From Arabiibacter massiliensis (GTDB lineage: Bacteria; Actinomycetota; Coriobacteriia; Coriobacteriales; Eggerthellaceae): 64,000 nt of DNA. The stretch lies in contig NZ_LT827021.1 in the NCBI RefSeq assembly GCF_900169505.1, positions 1,488,001 to 1,552,000 of the forward strand, given 5' to 3'. The notes under the pieces were generated by a model. The model was given only the letters and a program-made list of their open reading frames with translations. It was not told the origin of the DNA and ran no database searches. The translations under genes were made by a program, and so were the position numbers. This document shows positions 23,867 through 32,583 of the stretch, piece by piece (the stretch's first letter is position 1; each line of letters begins with the position of its first letter).

Positions 23867-24382
23867 TCAGTTCGCCTCCTCGATCGCGGCCGCGAGGCGC
23901 GCGAGGTCGTCGTCGTTTGGATGGTCGAGCGCCTCGTCGAAGTTCTCGATGAGCTGGCGCATCCGCGGGGCCTGCGCGGGGTTGGCCTCGGCCTGCCGCT
24001 CGTAGCGCTCCCGCACGCTCGCCGGCATGCGGCCCTGGCACAGGAAGGTGCCGACGATCCGCGCCGACTCGGGCAGGTGCACGGCAACGCGCGCCGCGAC
24101 GCCGGCGAAGTACGTCGCGTCGGCGCCGAAGCCGCAGGTGCCGAACAGAAACGCTTCCCGGCCCGCAAGGGAGGCCAAAAGCTCGGCCATCTCGTCGGTG
24201 CAGTCGCCGCGGTTCGTCCAGAAGCCCGCGTACACGCGATCGGCCGCCGCGACCGGCCGCGCATCCACCTCCCCGACGCGCCCGAACGCGAGCCGCCCCT
24301 CCTCAGGCAGCGCCGCGGCCACGGCGCGCGCGAGCGCTTCGGTGTTGCCGGTGCGGCTGTCGTAGACGATGACGTAATCCAT
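23867..24382 (-). CDS. Flavodoxin-family protein (Flavodoxin_3/BilS-like)
   Basis: The protein is 171 aa. The FMN phosphate loop is [15 protein letters not shown] (about 5-19), and further flavodoxin loops are [14 protein letters not shown] and [15 protein letters not shown]. The last 50 residues are helical, with [19 protein letters not shown]. The pattern resembles the Flavodoxin_3 group that includes BilS, a partner of gut bilirubin reductase, but no bilR-like gene is adjacent, so this is only a resemblance. The start at 24382 is the MDYVIVYDS methionine; longer frames run antisense to dtd. Confidence 0.88.
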   Translation of the reverse strand: MDYVIVYDSRTGNTEALARAVAAALPEEGRLAFGRVGEVDARPVAAADRVYAGFWTNRGDCTDEMAELLASLAGREAFLFGTCGFGADATYFAGVAARVAVHLPESARIVGTFLCQGRMPASVRERYERQAEANPAQAPRMRQLIENFDEALDHPNDDDLARLAAAIEEAN

Positions 24383-24454
24383 GTGCGCTCCTCTCGGATA
24401 TTCAAGCAGCCCCGCTATACTATAGCCCAACGACAACGCAGAGAAGGGAATTTC

Positions 24455-24901
24455 ATGCGGGCAGTGGTGCAACGCGTCTCGAGCGCGCAGGTGGACATCG
24501 AAGGCGTCACGGCGGGCAGCATCGGGCGGGGCCTCGTCATCCTGCTCGGCGTCGGCCACGACGACGGCGAAGAGCAGGCCGAGCGCCTGTGGAGCAAGAT
24601 CGGCCGCCTGCGCATCTTCGAGGACGAGGCCGGCAAGACCAACCTCTCACTCGCCGACGTGGGCGGCGAGGTCCTGGTCGTGTCGCAGTTCACGCTGTTC
24701 GCCAGCTGCAAGAAGGGAAACCGTCCCTCGTTCACCGGCGCCGGCGCGCCCGACGAGGCCAACCGCCTCTACGAATGGTTCGTCGAACGCGCCCGCCGCG
24801 ACGTCCCCCGCGTGGAAACCGGCCGCTTCGGCGCGTACATGGACTTGCGCCTGGTGAACGACGGTCCCTTCACGCTGTGGCTGGACACCGACGAGCTATA
24901 G
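24455..24901 (+). CDS. dtd: D-aminoacyl-tRNA deacylase
   Basis: The protein is 148 aa, the family's normal length. It starts [17 protein letters not shown] and has [19 protein letters not shown] (catalytic SQFTL) and the C-terminal [11 protein letters not shown], which corresponds to the Gly-cisPro motif region (usually NGPVT). It hydrolyses D-amino acids, and glycine misloaded on tRNA-Ala, as a cytosolic proofreading enzyme. GAGAAGGGA precedes the ATG. Its stop overlaps the convergent ArsC/Spx gene by 6 bp. Confidence 0.97.
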   Translation: MRAVVQRVSSAQVDIEGVTAGSIGRGLVILLGVGHDDGEEQAERLWSKIGRLRIFEDEAGKTNLSLADVGGEVLVVSQFTLFASCKKGNRPSFTGAGAPDEANRLYEWFVERARRDVPRVETGRFGAYMDLRLVNDGPFTLWLDTDEL

Positions 24902-25258
24902 CAGCGCGGCCTCCCACTCGGCTTCCTTGAAGCCCACCAGCACGAAATCCTCGCCCACCACGAGCGGGCGCTTCACCAGCATGCCGTTCTCGGCGAGCAG
25001 CGCGTAGGCCTCCTCGTCGGACATCCCCGCATCGAGCAGCGCCTTCACGTTGCGCTCGCGGTAGAGTATGCCGCTGGTGTTGAAGAAGCGGCGCAGCGGC
25101 AGTCCGCTCTTCTCGTGCCACGCCGCCAGCTCCTCGGCGGTCGGGTTGTCCTCCACGATGTGGCGGTCCGCATACGCCACGCCGTGCGCGTCGAGCCACG
25201 CCTTCGCCTTCTTGCAGGTGGAGCACTTCGGATACTCGATGAACAGCACGTCGGCCAT
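24896..25258 (-). CDS. ArsC/Spx-family thioredoxin-fold protein
   Basis: The protein is 120 aa: [20 protein letters not shown] carries a CxxC redox motif, and [15 protein letters not shown] and [15 protein letters not shown] are typical of the ArsC/Spx/YffB family. The NTSG segment fits the arsenate reductase-like branch. There is no ars operon or RNA polymerase-related context, so the substrate is not clear. The start at 25258 has AGGAGG 5 bases upstream. Confidence 0.92.
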   Translation of the reverse strand: MADVLFIEYPKCSTCKKAKAWLDAHGVAYADRHIVEDNPTAEELAAWHEKSGLPLRRFFNTSGILYRERNVKALLDAGMSDEEAYALLAENGMLVKRPLVVGEDFVLVGFKEAEWEAALL

Positions 25259-25368
25259 GACGGCCTCCTTTCTCTCGCGGCTCATGATAGCAAACGGCCG
25301 CGCCGTCGGGCACCGCGCGCAGGTCGTTTGCTATACTGGAAGGCGAACGAACGCGGAAAGGACGCGCC

Positions 25369-26163
25369 ATGATCTTCTACTTCAGCGGAACCGGCAACTC
25401 GCTCGCGGCCGCGATGGCCATCGCCAAGGCAACCGACGATATGCTCGTGGACATCGGCGCGTCCTACAAGTACAAGGACTTCGACTTCACGCTCGAGCAG
25501 GGCGAGCAGCTGGGCTTCGTCTTCCCCACCTACAACTGGACGACGCCGCCCATCGTGGACGCGTTCATCGAGCGCGCGCAGTTCCGCACCGGCAACAAGG
25601 AGACGTTCGCCCCCGGCTACTGCTTCGCCGTGGTCACCTGCGGCGGCGGCTTCATCGGCAACACGGCGCGCATCTTCGGCAAGCGTCTGCTAGCCGCCCA
25701 GGGCATCAACCTGGACGCGTCGTTCAGCATTCGCTCGGTGGGCAACTGCACGTTTCTGTACGCGCCGGCCGAGGGGAAGAGGCGCGAGCAGCTGCTCGCC
25801 CACGCCGAGCTGGAGGCGCGCAAGGCGTCCGAGCGCATCGCCGCGCGCGAGCGCGTGCATGCCGAGCGCCGCAACCCCTTCGGCGTGCTCATGAGCGCGT
25901 TCAACGAGAAAGACGAGAAGCCGCGCTCCACCTCCGAGTTCTACACGCTGCCCACCTGCATCCACTGCGGCCGCTGCGCCGAGCTCTGCCCCACCAACAC
26001 CATCACCATGATCGAGGGCGCGCCGCGCTGGACGGAGCTGGGCTGCACGCAATGCCTCGCCTGCCTGCACCGCTGCCCCACGAACTCCATCCAGTACGGC
26101 AAGGCCACCGAGACGCGCGGCCGCTACGTGAACCCCGTCCTCGCCACCGCGAAGGGCGTGTGA
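25369..26163 (+). CDS. EFR1-family flavodoxin-ferredoxin fusion
   Basis: The protein is 264 aa. The N-terminal flavodoxin fold contains MIFYFSGTGNSLAAAMAIAK (FMN loop, 1-20) and FPTYNWTTPP. The C-terminal half has two 4Fe-4S clusters, CIHCGRCAELCPTNTITM and CTQCLACLHRCPTNSIQY. Such EFR1 proteins are cytosolic electron carriers of unknown partner common in anaerobes. AAAGGA precedes the ATG. The stop is 3 bp from the convergent PIN toxin gene. Confidence 0.93.
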   Translation: MIFYFSGTGNSLAAAMAIAKATDDMLVDIGASYKYKDFDFTLEQGEQLGFVFPTYNWTTPPIVDAFIERAQFRTGNKETFAPGYCFAVVTCGGGFIGNTARIFGKRLLAAQGINLDASFSIRSVGNCTFLYAPAEGKRREQLLAHAELEARKASERIAARERVHAERRNPFGVLMSAFNEKDEKPRSTSEFYTLPTCIHCGRCAELCPTNTITMIEGAPRWTELGCTQCLACLHRCPTNSIQYGKATETRGRYVNPVLATAKGV

Positions 26164-26166
26164 CGC

Positions 26167-26613
26167 CTACCACTCCACCTCTTCGTAGACGATGCCGTGT
26201 TCATGCTCGAGACGATCGAAAAAGGCCTTCGGAGAGCAACAGGCAATGCTCGACCGCGCGAACCCCTTCTCATCGCGCGTCAAAAGCACGTCGGCCTTCA
26301 CTTTCTCCGCACATACATCGATGAGGCAGTCCTCGAAATCGAGCCAGCACCGCTCCGCAGTCTGCCGGATATCATCCGCGTCCACGGCGCACACCTTGAG
26401 GTACTCCAAGCTTTTGATGAATGTCTGCTGGACGTTCGCACTCTCGTTCTCTTTGCGCATCACATAGAATACGTCGGTGAAAGACTTGGCGGAAACCCAT
26501 AGCTCTATATCCCCGAGCACCTGCATGACCTGGAGCTTCGCAGCTGCATCGCCTTCTGGCGGGCGACCGGTGAAAAGATCGATAATGACGTTGGTGTCAA
26601 GCAAAGCGCGCAT
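26167..26613 (-). CDS. PIN-domain toxin (VapC-like ribonuclease)
   Basis: The protein is 148 aa. MRALLDTNVIIDLFTGRPP has the first catalytic Asp and the asparagine; central acidic residues are in FEDCLIDVCAEKVKADVLLT and TRDEKGF. It should cut a specific RNA (often tRNA) when free of antitoxin. Its start overlaps the antitoxin stop by 17 bp, the normal coupling. The gene is less GC-rich than its neighbours and looks acquired. Confidence 0.92.
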   Translation of the reverse strand: MRALLDTNVIIDLFTGRPPEGDAAAKLQVMQVLGDIELWVSAKSFTDVFYVMRKENESANVQQTFIKSLEYLKVCAVDADDIRQTAERCWLDFEDCLIDVCAEKVKADVLLTRDEKGFARSSIACCSPKAFFDRLEHEHGIVYEEVEW

Positions 26614-26998
26614 AGCGTTCCTCCCGTGCCTCGTCGAGCAGCTCCTTGAACGATTTGGCCTCCCACTCCTCAGGCGCGTTGAGCCTCGTCTCCCGCATGC
26701 GCTTTTGTACCTTCTCCTTCTGTTCAGGAGTGAGCGTGCGGCGCTTGTTCTTCAAATCTTCGAGCGAGGGTGCGGACGTCGGAAGCGCCTCATGATCGAT
26801 AACGTACTGGTAAGCGGCATTGACCAGCTCCGTTGGCGTGGAACCGATCTTCTTCAGCACCTTGTTCCCCTGGTCCCTGATCTCCGCAGGCACGCGTGCG
26901 GTGACGACGGGATCTGTGCGACCGGGCATCGCCGAAGCGCTGCCGCCCGCTTTCTTCGGAACCTTCTTTGCAGTGCCTTTGTCCATCACGGCATCCAT
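26597..26998 (-). CDS. Antitoxin of the PIN toxin (RelB/DinJ-like ribbon-helix-helix)
   Basis: The protein is 133 aa. A basic N-terminal tail is followed by DPVVTARVPAEIRDQGNKVL, LKKIGSTPTELVNAAYQYVI, a RelB/DinJ-type RHH domain (about 30-70). A charged helical tail (KNKRRTLTPEQKEKVQKRMR) would wrap the toxin. A GAGGTG site lies upstream of the ATG at 26998; a second ATG at 26986 is possible. It probably represses the operon through the palindrome at 27033..27047. Confidence 0.88.
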   Translation of the reverse strand: MDAVMDKGTAKKVPKKAGGSASAMPGRTDPVVTARVPAEIRDQGNKVLKKIGSTPTELVNAAYQYVIDHEALPTSAPSLEDLKNKRRTLTPEQKEKVQKRMRETRLNAPEEWEAKSFKELLDEAREERYARFA

Positions 26999-27024
26999 AC
27001 CGCACCTCGCTTCCTTTCTTTCCC

Positions 27025-27053
27025 ACTATAGAGTAATACCGTATTACAAGCAA
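27025..27053 (-). promoter_or_regulatory. Toxin-antitoxin promoter with operator in the spacer
   Basis: On the minus strand TTGCTT (27053..27048) and TATAGT (27030..27025) are 17 bp apart. The spacer holds the 15-bp palindrome GTAATAC-G-GTATTAC (27033..27047), where the antitoxin complex would block polymerase. Confidence 0.8.
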
Positions 27054-27082
27054 TGCCTGCCATGAAAAACTTCGGGAACGTC

Positions 27083-27112
27083 TTGACAGCTCGTGCGCAC
27101 GGTGTTTATAGT
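27083..27112 (+). promoter_or_regulatory. Promoter of the GntR/ABC operon
   Basis: TTGACA (27083..27088) and TATAGT (27107..27112) with an 18-bp spacer. An imperfect dyad just downstream (GTGTGCATAT ... GTATATACAC, 27111..27133) is a candidate operator for the GntR protein. The long leader (about 185 bp) to the GTG start is GC-rich and shows no clear riboswitch. Confidence 0.7.
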
Positions 27113-27305
27113 GTGCATATCGGGTATATACACCATGCACGGCATGTTCGCGCATGGCGACCCGAGGGAAGGCAAACGGGGAACGTGCCCGCGCGCCTTC
27201 CGGCACGAAGCGGGACGCCGCGACGTGCCACCCGGGTGCGGCGGGGACGCCCCTGCACCTGCGCACTGCCCCGCCGAGCAAGCGGGAGACTGGAACAGGA
27301 GCACC

Positions 27306-27677
27306 GTGGACATCATCATCTCGAACGCAAGCGACAAGCCCATCTACGAGCAGATAACCGCCCAGATGAAAAGCCTCATCCTCGGCGGCACGCTCGCGGA
27401 GGGCGCCCAGCTTCCCTCGATGCGCGCGCTGGCGAACGATTTGCGCATCAGCGTGATCACCACCAAGCGCGCCTACGCCGACCTCGAGGCCCAAGGGTTC
27501 ATCGAGACGGTGCAGGGCAAGGGCAGCTTCGTCGCCGGCGGCAACATGGAGCTTCTGCGCGAGGAGCGTCTGCGCCACATCGAGGAGCTGCTCACCCGCG
27601 CGGTGGACGAGGCCCGCACGGCCGGCGTCGCACCGGCCGTGCTCCACGACATGCTCGACCTTTTGACGGAAGACTAG
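27306..27677 (+). CDS. GntR-family regulator, YtrA subfamily
   Basis: The protein is 123 aa: a short winged helix (PIYEQITAQMKSLILGGTLA, LPSMRALANDLRISVITTKR, YADLEAQGFIETVQGKGSFV) plus a small helical tail for dimerisation, the YtrA layout. The GTG at 27306 has ACAGGAG 5 bases upstream; longer frames from 27093 would translate the promoter leader. It is first in an operon with an ABC ATPase and two permeases that it should repress until cell-envelope stress or a ligand appears. Confidence 0.93.
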   Translation: MDIIISNASDKPIYEQITAQMKSLILGGTLAEGAQLPSMRALANDLRISVITTKRAYADLEAQGFIETVQGKGSFVAGGNMELLREERLRHIEELLTRAVDEARTAGVAPAVLHDMLDLLTED

Positions 27678-27740
27678 GAACGTATACCGCGCCGCACCGC
27701 CCTCGGGCCGCGCGCGGCCACGGAAAGAAAGTGACGACTT

Positions 27741-28625
27741 ATGGGCGATCTGCTTCGCATACAGAACCTGGAGAAGCACTACGAGGGCTTCGACCTCGAG
27801 GGCGTCTCCTTCAGCGTGCCCGCCGGCAGCGTGGTGGGCTTCATCGGCTCCAACGGCGCCGGCAAGACCACCACCATCAAGGCCATCCTGGGCCTCATCT
27901 TCCCCGACGGCGGCTCTATCTCGCTGTTCGGCGAGGAGGTGACCAGCGCGCCCGAGAAGCGCCTGGCCGAGCTCAAGCAGCGCATCGGCGTGGTGTTCGA
28001 CACCTGCTCGTTTCCGGAAGAGCTCACCGTGGAGGCGGTGGGCAAGCTGATGAGGCACTGCTACAAGAACTGGAATCCCGGGAAGTTCCGCACGCTCGTC
28101 CAGCAGCTGGGCCTGCCCGCGGGCAAGACGGTGAAGGACCTGTCGCGCGGCATGGGCATGAAGCTGTCGCTGGCCTGCGCGCTGGCGCACGACCCCGACC
28201 TGCTGGTGCTCGACGAGGCCACGGCAGGCCTCGACCCCCTGGCCCGCGACGAGGCCTTAGACACGCTGCGCTTGTTCATGAACGAGCATCGCGGCATCCT
28301 CATGTCCAGCCACATCACGAGCGATTTGGAGAAGATAGCCGACTACATCGTGTGCATCGACGAGGGACGCATCGTGTTCGCCCTTGAGAAGGACGCCATC
28401 ACCGACGTGGCCGGCGTGGCGCAGTGCCGCGCGGCCGAGTTCGACGCCATCGTGGACAGCGGCATCTTCGCGCGCGGCACCATGCGCTTCGAGCGCAGCG
28501 TCTACGGCACCGCGGTGCTCGTGCCCGACCGCCAGGCGTTCGCCGCGCGCTTCCCCCAGGTGGCGCTTGAGCGCGCCGACATCGACTCGTACATGTCGCT
28601 CATGCTGAAGGGAGAGGCGCGATGA
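27741..28625 (+). CDS. ABC exporter ATP-binding subunit
   Basis: The protein is 294 aa. Walker A is GFIGSNGAGKTTTIKA, the signature is LSRGMGMKLSLACAL, Walker B is LLVLDEATAGLDPLARDE, and the H-loop is MSSHITSD. The C-terminal 80 residues are an accessory domain common in GntR-linked ABC-2 exporters. Its stop overlaps the permease start by ATGA (28622..28625). Confidence 0.94.
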   Translation: MGDLLRIQNLEKHYEGFDLEGVSFSVPAGSVVGFIGSNGAGKTTTIKAILGLIFPDGGSISLFGEEVTSAPEKRLAELKQRIGVVFDTCSFPEELTVEAVGKLMRHCYKNWNPGKFRTLVQQLGLPAGKTVKDLSRGMGMKLSLACALAHDPDLLVLDEATAGLDPLARDEALDTLRLFMNEHRGILMSSHITSDLEKIADYIVCIDEGRIVFALEKDAITDVAGVAQCRAAEFDAIVDSGIFARGTMRFERSVYGTAVLVPDRQAFAARFPQVALERADIDSYMSLMLKGEAR

Positions 28626-29323
28626 AGTCCATGCTTATGTTCGACCTGCTCACCGCCAAGAAGCTCGCGGTGTCCCAGCTGGTGCTGGGCGTGGTGGTGT
28701 CCGTCGTCCTCGCCGTGTCCACGCAAACCGCTTTGGCCATCGTGCCCATCGCCACCCTCATGATGTCCTACTCGGTGGGCTTCACGCTGGTGGCCTTCGA
28801 CGAGCGCAACAACTGGGATGAGTTCCGCCTCACGCTGCCGCTCTCGCGCGCGAGCATCATCTGCGGGCGCTACGCCACCTTCCTCATCATGACGTTCATC
28901 GGCCTGGTGTTCGGCCTGGTTCTCATGGGTATCGTGTTCGCGCTGGCTCAGCTCATGCCGACTGTGCCGCTGCTGGCCACCCTGGTTGTGGGGCTGGACT
29001 GGCAGCTGGTGGTGGGCGTGTCGGTGGCCTCCATCGCGGGTTCGCTCGTCCTATGGCTCATCGCGCTTCCGCTGGTGGCGCGCTTCGGCATGACGAAGGC
29101 CGTGCGCTTCCTCCCGCTCGTGTTCATCTTGGGAATGCTCTTCGTCGGGCCGCTGCTCCAGAACGCGGGCCCGGCGCCGCAGTTCCTCGTCGACCTCATC
29201 ACCTGGGCCGTCACACCTGCCGGCACGATCGGGCTCTCCGCGGCGGTGGTTGCCGCAGTGGCCGTGCTGGCCGCGGCGTCGTGCGTTCTGTCCGTGAAGC
29301 TGTACCAAAAGCGGGAGTTCTAG
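28622..29323 (+). CDS. ABC-2 type permease, first
   Basis: The protein is 233 aa with about six membrane helices and the characteristic loop FDERNNWDEFRLTLPLSRASIICGRY, which marks ABC2_membrane_5-type permeases where the conserved 'E-W..lLPlsR...v.sRY' contacts the ATPase. Translationally coupled to the ATPase gene. Confidence 0.9.
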   Translation: MKSMLMFDLLTAKKLAVSQLVLGVVVSVVLAVSTQTALAIVPIATLMMSYSVGFTLVAFDERNNWDEFRLTLPLSRASIICGRYATFLIMTFIGLVFGLVLMGIVFALAQLMPTVPLLATLVVGLDWQLVVGVSVASIAGSLVLWLIALPLVARFGMTKAVRFLPLVFILGMLFVGPLLQNAGPAPQFLVDLITWAVTPAGTIGLSAAVVAAVAVLAAASCVLSVKLYQKREF

Positions 29324-29324
29324 C

Positions 29325-30041
29325 GTGGGCGCGGGCGGGGGCTCCGTGAAGGCCGCCTTCCTGGTCGACTTCGCCGTGGTGAAGCGCAGGACGGCGAAGT
29401 ACCTGGCCATCCTGGCGGTGATAACCGTCGTGTGCATGGCCGTCATGGGGCCCCTGCCGTGGATCACCCTCTATACCGGGCTGCTCGTCCCCCTCATGGC
29501 CATGCAGATACTCCTGATGAACGACGAGCGTAACGGCTGGCAGGGGTTTCGCCTGGCCATGCCCTTCACGCGACGCGACGCGGTGCTCGGCCGCTACGCG
29601 GTGCTGGCCGCGATGTCGGCGGCGGGCGTAGCCGTGGGCGTGGCGGGGTGCCTGGTGGCCGAGGCGTGCGTGCTCTGGGCACCCGCGCTCACCGCGGCCA
29701 TGCGCTACCCGTACCTGTTCGACGGATCGATAATGGCGCTGTCCATCGCCGCGTCCCTGTTCATCCCGCTCGTGATGGCGGGCGTGTCGCTGCCCCTGGC
29801 CATGCGCCTGGGGTACACGCGGACGGTGCAGTTCGTGCCGGTGCTGTTCATGATGGTGTTCCCGCTGGCACCCGTCCTCCTGCGCCCGGGAAGCGGCTTC
29901 GACGCGAGCGCGTTCATGGCGTTCGCCACCACGCCCGAAGGCGCCGTCGTGGTAACGGCCGGGCTGCTGGTTGTGGCGTGCGCCCTCTACGCCGCCTCCG
30001 CCTGGCTCACCTACCGCCTGTGCCGGAAGCGGGGCTTCTGA
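29325..30041 (+). CDS. ABC-2 type permease, second (paralogue)
   Basis: The protein is 238 aa with about six helices and the same loop, NDERNGWQGFRLAMPFTRRD, as the upstream permease, so the pair arose by duplication and probably forms a heterodimer. The GTG at 29325 follows the previous stop by one base; a second GTG at 29346 is possible. Substrate unknown; GntR/YtrA-linked exporters often handle peptides or envelope-active drugs. Confidence 0.88.
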   Translation: MGAGGGSVKAAFLVDFAVVKRRTAKYLAILAVITVVCMAVMGPLPWITLYTGLLVPLMAMQILLMNDERNGWQGFRLAMPFTRRDAVLGRYAVLAAMSAAGVAVGVAGCLVAEACVLWAPALTAAMRYPYLFDGSIMALSIAASLFIPLVMAGVSLPLAMRLGYTRTVQFVPVLFMMVFPLAPVLLRPGSGFDASAFMAFATTPEGAVVVTAGLLVVACALYAASAWLTYRLCRKRGF

Positions 30042-30088
30042 CGGGTGGCCGTCCCGTCCCTTTGTCACGCCTTTGTCACGCCCGCTCC

Positions 30089-30496
30089 CTACTTCATCTT
30101 CACGAGGTCCTCCAGGGAGACGCCGTCCACGTAGTCCTCGATGGTCTTGTCCAGGCCGTGCCAGAACGTGCGCGCGACGCACTCGTCGCTGCGCGGGCAC
30201 GCGGAGGCGTCGTCCACGCACGACACCGGCGCGCAGCTTCCCTCCGTGGCGCGCAGGACGTCGCCCGCCGTGATCTCCCCCGCCGGCCGCGCCAGCAGGT
30301 AGCCCCCGCTCACGCCGCGGATGCTCTTGAGCACGCCCGCCTTCACGAGGGCCGCGCCCAGCTGCTCGAGGTACTTCACCGACAGGCCCTCCTGCTCGGC
30401 GACCTGCCGCATCGTCACGAGGGCGCCGCCTTCGCCCTGCTTCGCGACGTCGATGGCGAGCCGCAACGCGTAGCGGCCCCGCGTGGAAATCATCAT
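30089..30496 (-). CDS. Rrf2-family regulator, probable Fe-S sensor (IscR-like)
   Basis: The protein is 135 aa. The Rrf2 winged helix starts MISTRGRYALRLAIDVAKQG, with VSVKYLEQ-like text (EGLSVKYLEQLGAALVKAGV) and SIRGVSGGYLLARP. Four cysteines at 88, 93, 100 and 106 are spaced like the [2Fe-2S] ligands of IscR. No isc/suf genes follow in the window. The start is one of two adjacent ATGs (30496 or 30493). It is convergent with the ABC permease gene and divergent from the transglycosylase gene. Confidence 0.9.
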   Translation of the reverse strand: MMISTRGRYALRLAIDVAKQGEGGALVTMRQVAEQEGLSVKYLEQLGAALVKAGVLKSIRGVSGGYLLARPAGEITAGDVLRATEGSCAPVSCVDDASACPRSDECVARTFWHGLDKTIEDYVDGVSLEDLVKMK

Positions 30497-30628
30497 GACG
30501 CACCGTCCTCTCGCCTTCGTGCACGGCACCGGGTCCCGGCCCTTTTGGCGCTGGGCCCCGCGCGCGTGCGCTTGTCTCAGTATACCGCAGCTGCCGCGCG
30601 ATCAAGTTCGCAGCTCCTTGCAGGAATG

Positions 30629-30666
30629 TAAGGCTGTGGCAAGCGGTCGGTAAGGCAGCGTTAAGG
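30629..30666 (+). promoter_or_regulatory. 11-bp-phased TAAGG direct repeats (OmpR/PhoB-type site)
   Basis: TAAGG starts at 30629, 30651 and 30662, and a weaker CAAGC sits at 30640, so all four positions keep an exact 11-bp period. Direct repeats with this period are typical of OmpR/PhoB-family response regulators. It precedes the transglycosylase gene by about 60 bp. Confidence 0.55.
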
Positions 30667-30728
30667 AGCGTCTGGTTTACTGGCAAGTACGGAAAAACCG
30701 CGAGCCGACCGCAGCAAAGGAGGAGCCC

Positions 30729-31460
30729 ATGGCAAAAGCGAGGCATCGCACGACCAGGGAGACCGTCGCCCTCTTTATCGGAGGGGCGTTCGTCATGGTC
30801 CTCATCCTGGTCGCGGTGATCGCCGCCTTCTTCGTCGCACGCGGATTCAACCTGTATCAGGAGGCGCTTGAACGGACGAGCCTCGACGACATGGCGGCGA
30901 GCATCCGGCAGGAGAAGGGCTTCACGCCCATCGACGAGCTGCCCGATCTGTACCTGCAGGCGGTCATCGCCGTGGAGGACCACCGCTTCTACGCGCACCC
31001 CGGCTTCGACATCATCGCCACGGGGCGCGCCCTCGTGAACGACCTCAAGGCCGGTGCCATCGTGGAGGGCGGCAGCACCATCACCCAGCAGCTGGCGAAG
31101 AACCAATACTTCACGCAGGAACAGACCGTCGAGCGCAAGGTGGCCGAGGTGTTCATGGCCTTCACGATGGAGCAGCACTTCTCGAAGCGCGAGATCCTGG
31201 AGCTGTACGTGAACTCCATCTACTTCGGCGACGGGTTCACCGGCATCGGCCCGGCGAGCGAGGGCTACTTCGACAAGCGCCCCGCCGAGCTCACCGACGA
31301 CGAGTGCACCCTGCTGGCCGGCATCCCGAACGCCCCGAGCGCCTACGCGCTGGGCGAGAACCTCGATCTGGCCCGCAGACGCCAGGAGCACGTGCTGGAG
31401 AAGATGATGCGCTACGACTACCTGAGCTCCCGCGAGGTTGCCGTCATCCTGGCAGCCTAG
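30729..31460 (+). CDS. Monofunctional peptidoglycan glycosyltransferase (GT51)
   Basis: The protein is 243 aa: a short cytoplasmic tail, one membrane anchor (about 14-38) and a GT51 domain. Motif 1 is VIAVEDHRFYAHPGFD, with the catalytic Glu near 83; motif 2 is EGGSTITQQLAKNQYF; motif 3 is RKVAEVFMAFTMEQHFSK; motif 4 is ILELYVNSIYFGDG. There is no transpeptidase domain, so it polymerises lipid II only, like MtgA/SgtB. AAAGGAGG precedes the ATG. Confidence 0.95.
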   Translation: MAKARHRTTRETVALFIGGAFVMVLILVAVIAAFFVARGFNLYQEALERTSLDDMAASIRQEKGFTPIDELPDLYLQAVIAVEDHRFYAHPGFDIIATGRALVNDLKAGAIVEGGSTITQQLAKNQYFTQEQTVERKVAEVFMAFTMEQHFSKREILELYVNSIYFGDGFTGIGPASEGYFDKRPAELTDDECTLLAGIPNAPSAYALGENLDLARRRQEHVLEKMMRYDYLSSREVAVILAA

Positions 31461-31530
31461 GCAAACGCAATGGCAACCGAGAGGCTCTCTGTTAAACCAA
31501 GATTGACATATCGCAGGTCAGCGTGCGCTT

Positions 31531-31644
31531 TGTCATCCTGAGCGAGCGCAGCGAGTCGAAGGATCCCGTGCGGTGCCAACAGGGAGCGTCACGGCTGGCG
31601 CCGCGGGGGGATCCTTCGACTCGCTTCGCTCGCTCAGGATGACA
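31531..31644. repeat. REP/BIME-like palindrome, intact copy
   Basis: TGTCATCCTGAGCGAGCGCA at the left and CGCTCAGGATGACA at the right enclose the GGATCC-CGTGCGG nested stem. It fills most of the 259-bp gap between the transglycosylase and lysozyme genes. Confidence 0.85.
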
Positions 31645-31719
31645 AGGGGGGATGACGGGATTCTGGAATCGAGGGGATGGCAGGCCGTGCATGCGGGGGG
31701 CTTTGGTAGGATAGCCGGC

Positions 31720-32583
31720 ATGGAACAGCGCACGCATAAGCGCCTGCGAAGGCGCACCGTCCCTCCCGCCCCGCCGTCCCCCGCGCTCATCGTGGGCGCA
31801 CTCGCCGCGGCGGCGCTCATCATCCTCGCCGCCGGCCTGATGCTCGGGCGCTGCGACGCGCCTGCGACAAGCGCGCCTACCGCGCCCTACGCGAGCCCCT
31901 ACGACTGGGAGGCGGGCCTGGAGCGCGACGGCGACCGCCTGGCCTACTACGAGGACGGGACCCTGCGCTCCCAGCTGGGCGTGGACGTGTCCGACCATCA
32001 GGGGTACATCGACTGGCAGGCCGTGGCCGCAGACGGCGTCGACTTCGTCTTCGTGCGCATCGGCAACCGCGGCTACACCGAGGGCGCGCTCTACGCCGAC
32101 GCGCGCGGCACCGAGAACATCGACGGCGCGACGGCGGCCGGGCTCGACGTGGGCGCGTACTTCTTCTCGCAGGCCACGAGCGAGGAGGAGGCCGCCGAAG
32201 AGGCCGAGTTCGCGCTCAAGCTGCTGGACGGCCGCGCCCTCGCGCTGCCCGTCGCGTACGACCACGAGCCCGTGTCCGACGCGGCCGGCCGCGCGAACGG
32301 CATCGACCGCGAGACGCTCACGGCCTGCGCCCTCGCGTTCTGCGAGCGCTTCGAAGCCGCCGGCTACGCCACCGCCGTCTATGGCAACAAGGGCGACATG
32401 GCCCGCTACGACCGCGCGGCGCTCGGCGACCGCCCCGTGTGGTTCGCGGAGTACGATGCGGAGCAGCCCACCGCGCAGTTCGACTTCGCCGTATGGCAGT
32501 ACACCAACGCCGGATCCGTGGCGGGCATCTCCGCGAGCGTCGACCTCAACCTGCTGCTGCTTGGCGAGAAGGCCGGCGCATGA
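31720..32583 (+). CDS. Membrane-anchored GH25 lysozyme-like muramidase
   Basis: The protein is 287 aa. A basic N-terminus and one membrane anchor (about 22-43) are followed by a GH25 domain. LGVDVSDHQGYIDWQAVAAD carries the first catalytic Asp, then FVFVRIGNRGYTEG, and LPVAYDHEPV (D181/E183) replaces the usual DVE pair. VWFAEYDAEQPTAQFDFAVW and the final Asp-containing VDLNLLL complete the barrel. It should trim peptidoglycan outside the membrane, next to a glycosyltransferase gene. The start MEQRTHKRLR avoids a frame extension through the REP-like repeat. Confidence 0.92.
   Translation: MEQRTHKRLRRRTVPPAPPSPALIVGALAAAALIILAAGLMLGRCDAPATSAPTAPYASPYDWEAGLERDGDRLAYYEDGTLRSQLGVDVSDHQGYIDWQAVAADGVDFVFVRIGNRGYTEGALYADARGTENIDGATAAGLDVGAYFFSQATSEEEAAEEAEFALKLLDGRALALPVAYDHEPVSDAAGRANGIDRETLTACALAFCERFEAAGYATAVYGNKGDMARYDRAALGDRPVWFAEYDAEQPTAQFDFAVWQYTNAGSVAGISASVDLNLLLLGEKAGA

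Noticed and set aside
29211..31391. Minus-strand ORF of 726 codons over the permease, Rrf2 and transglycosylase genes
   Set aside because: It covers real genes on both strands in other frames, including the Rrf2 gene in a different frame, and has no domain.
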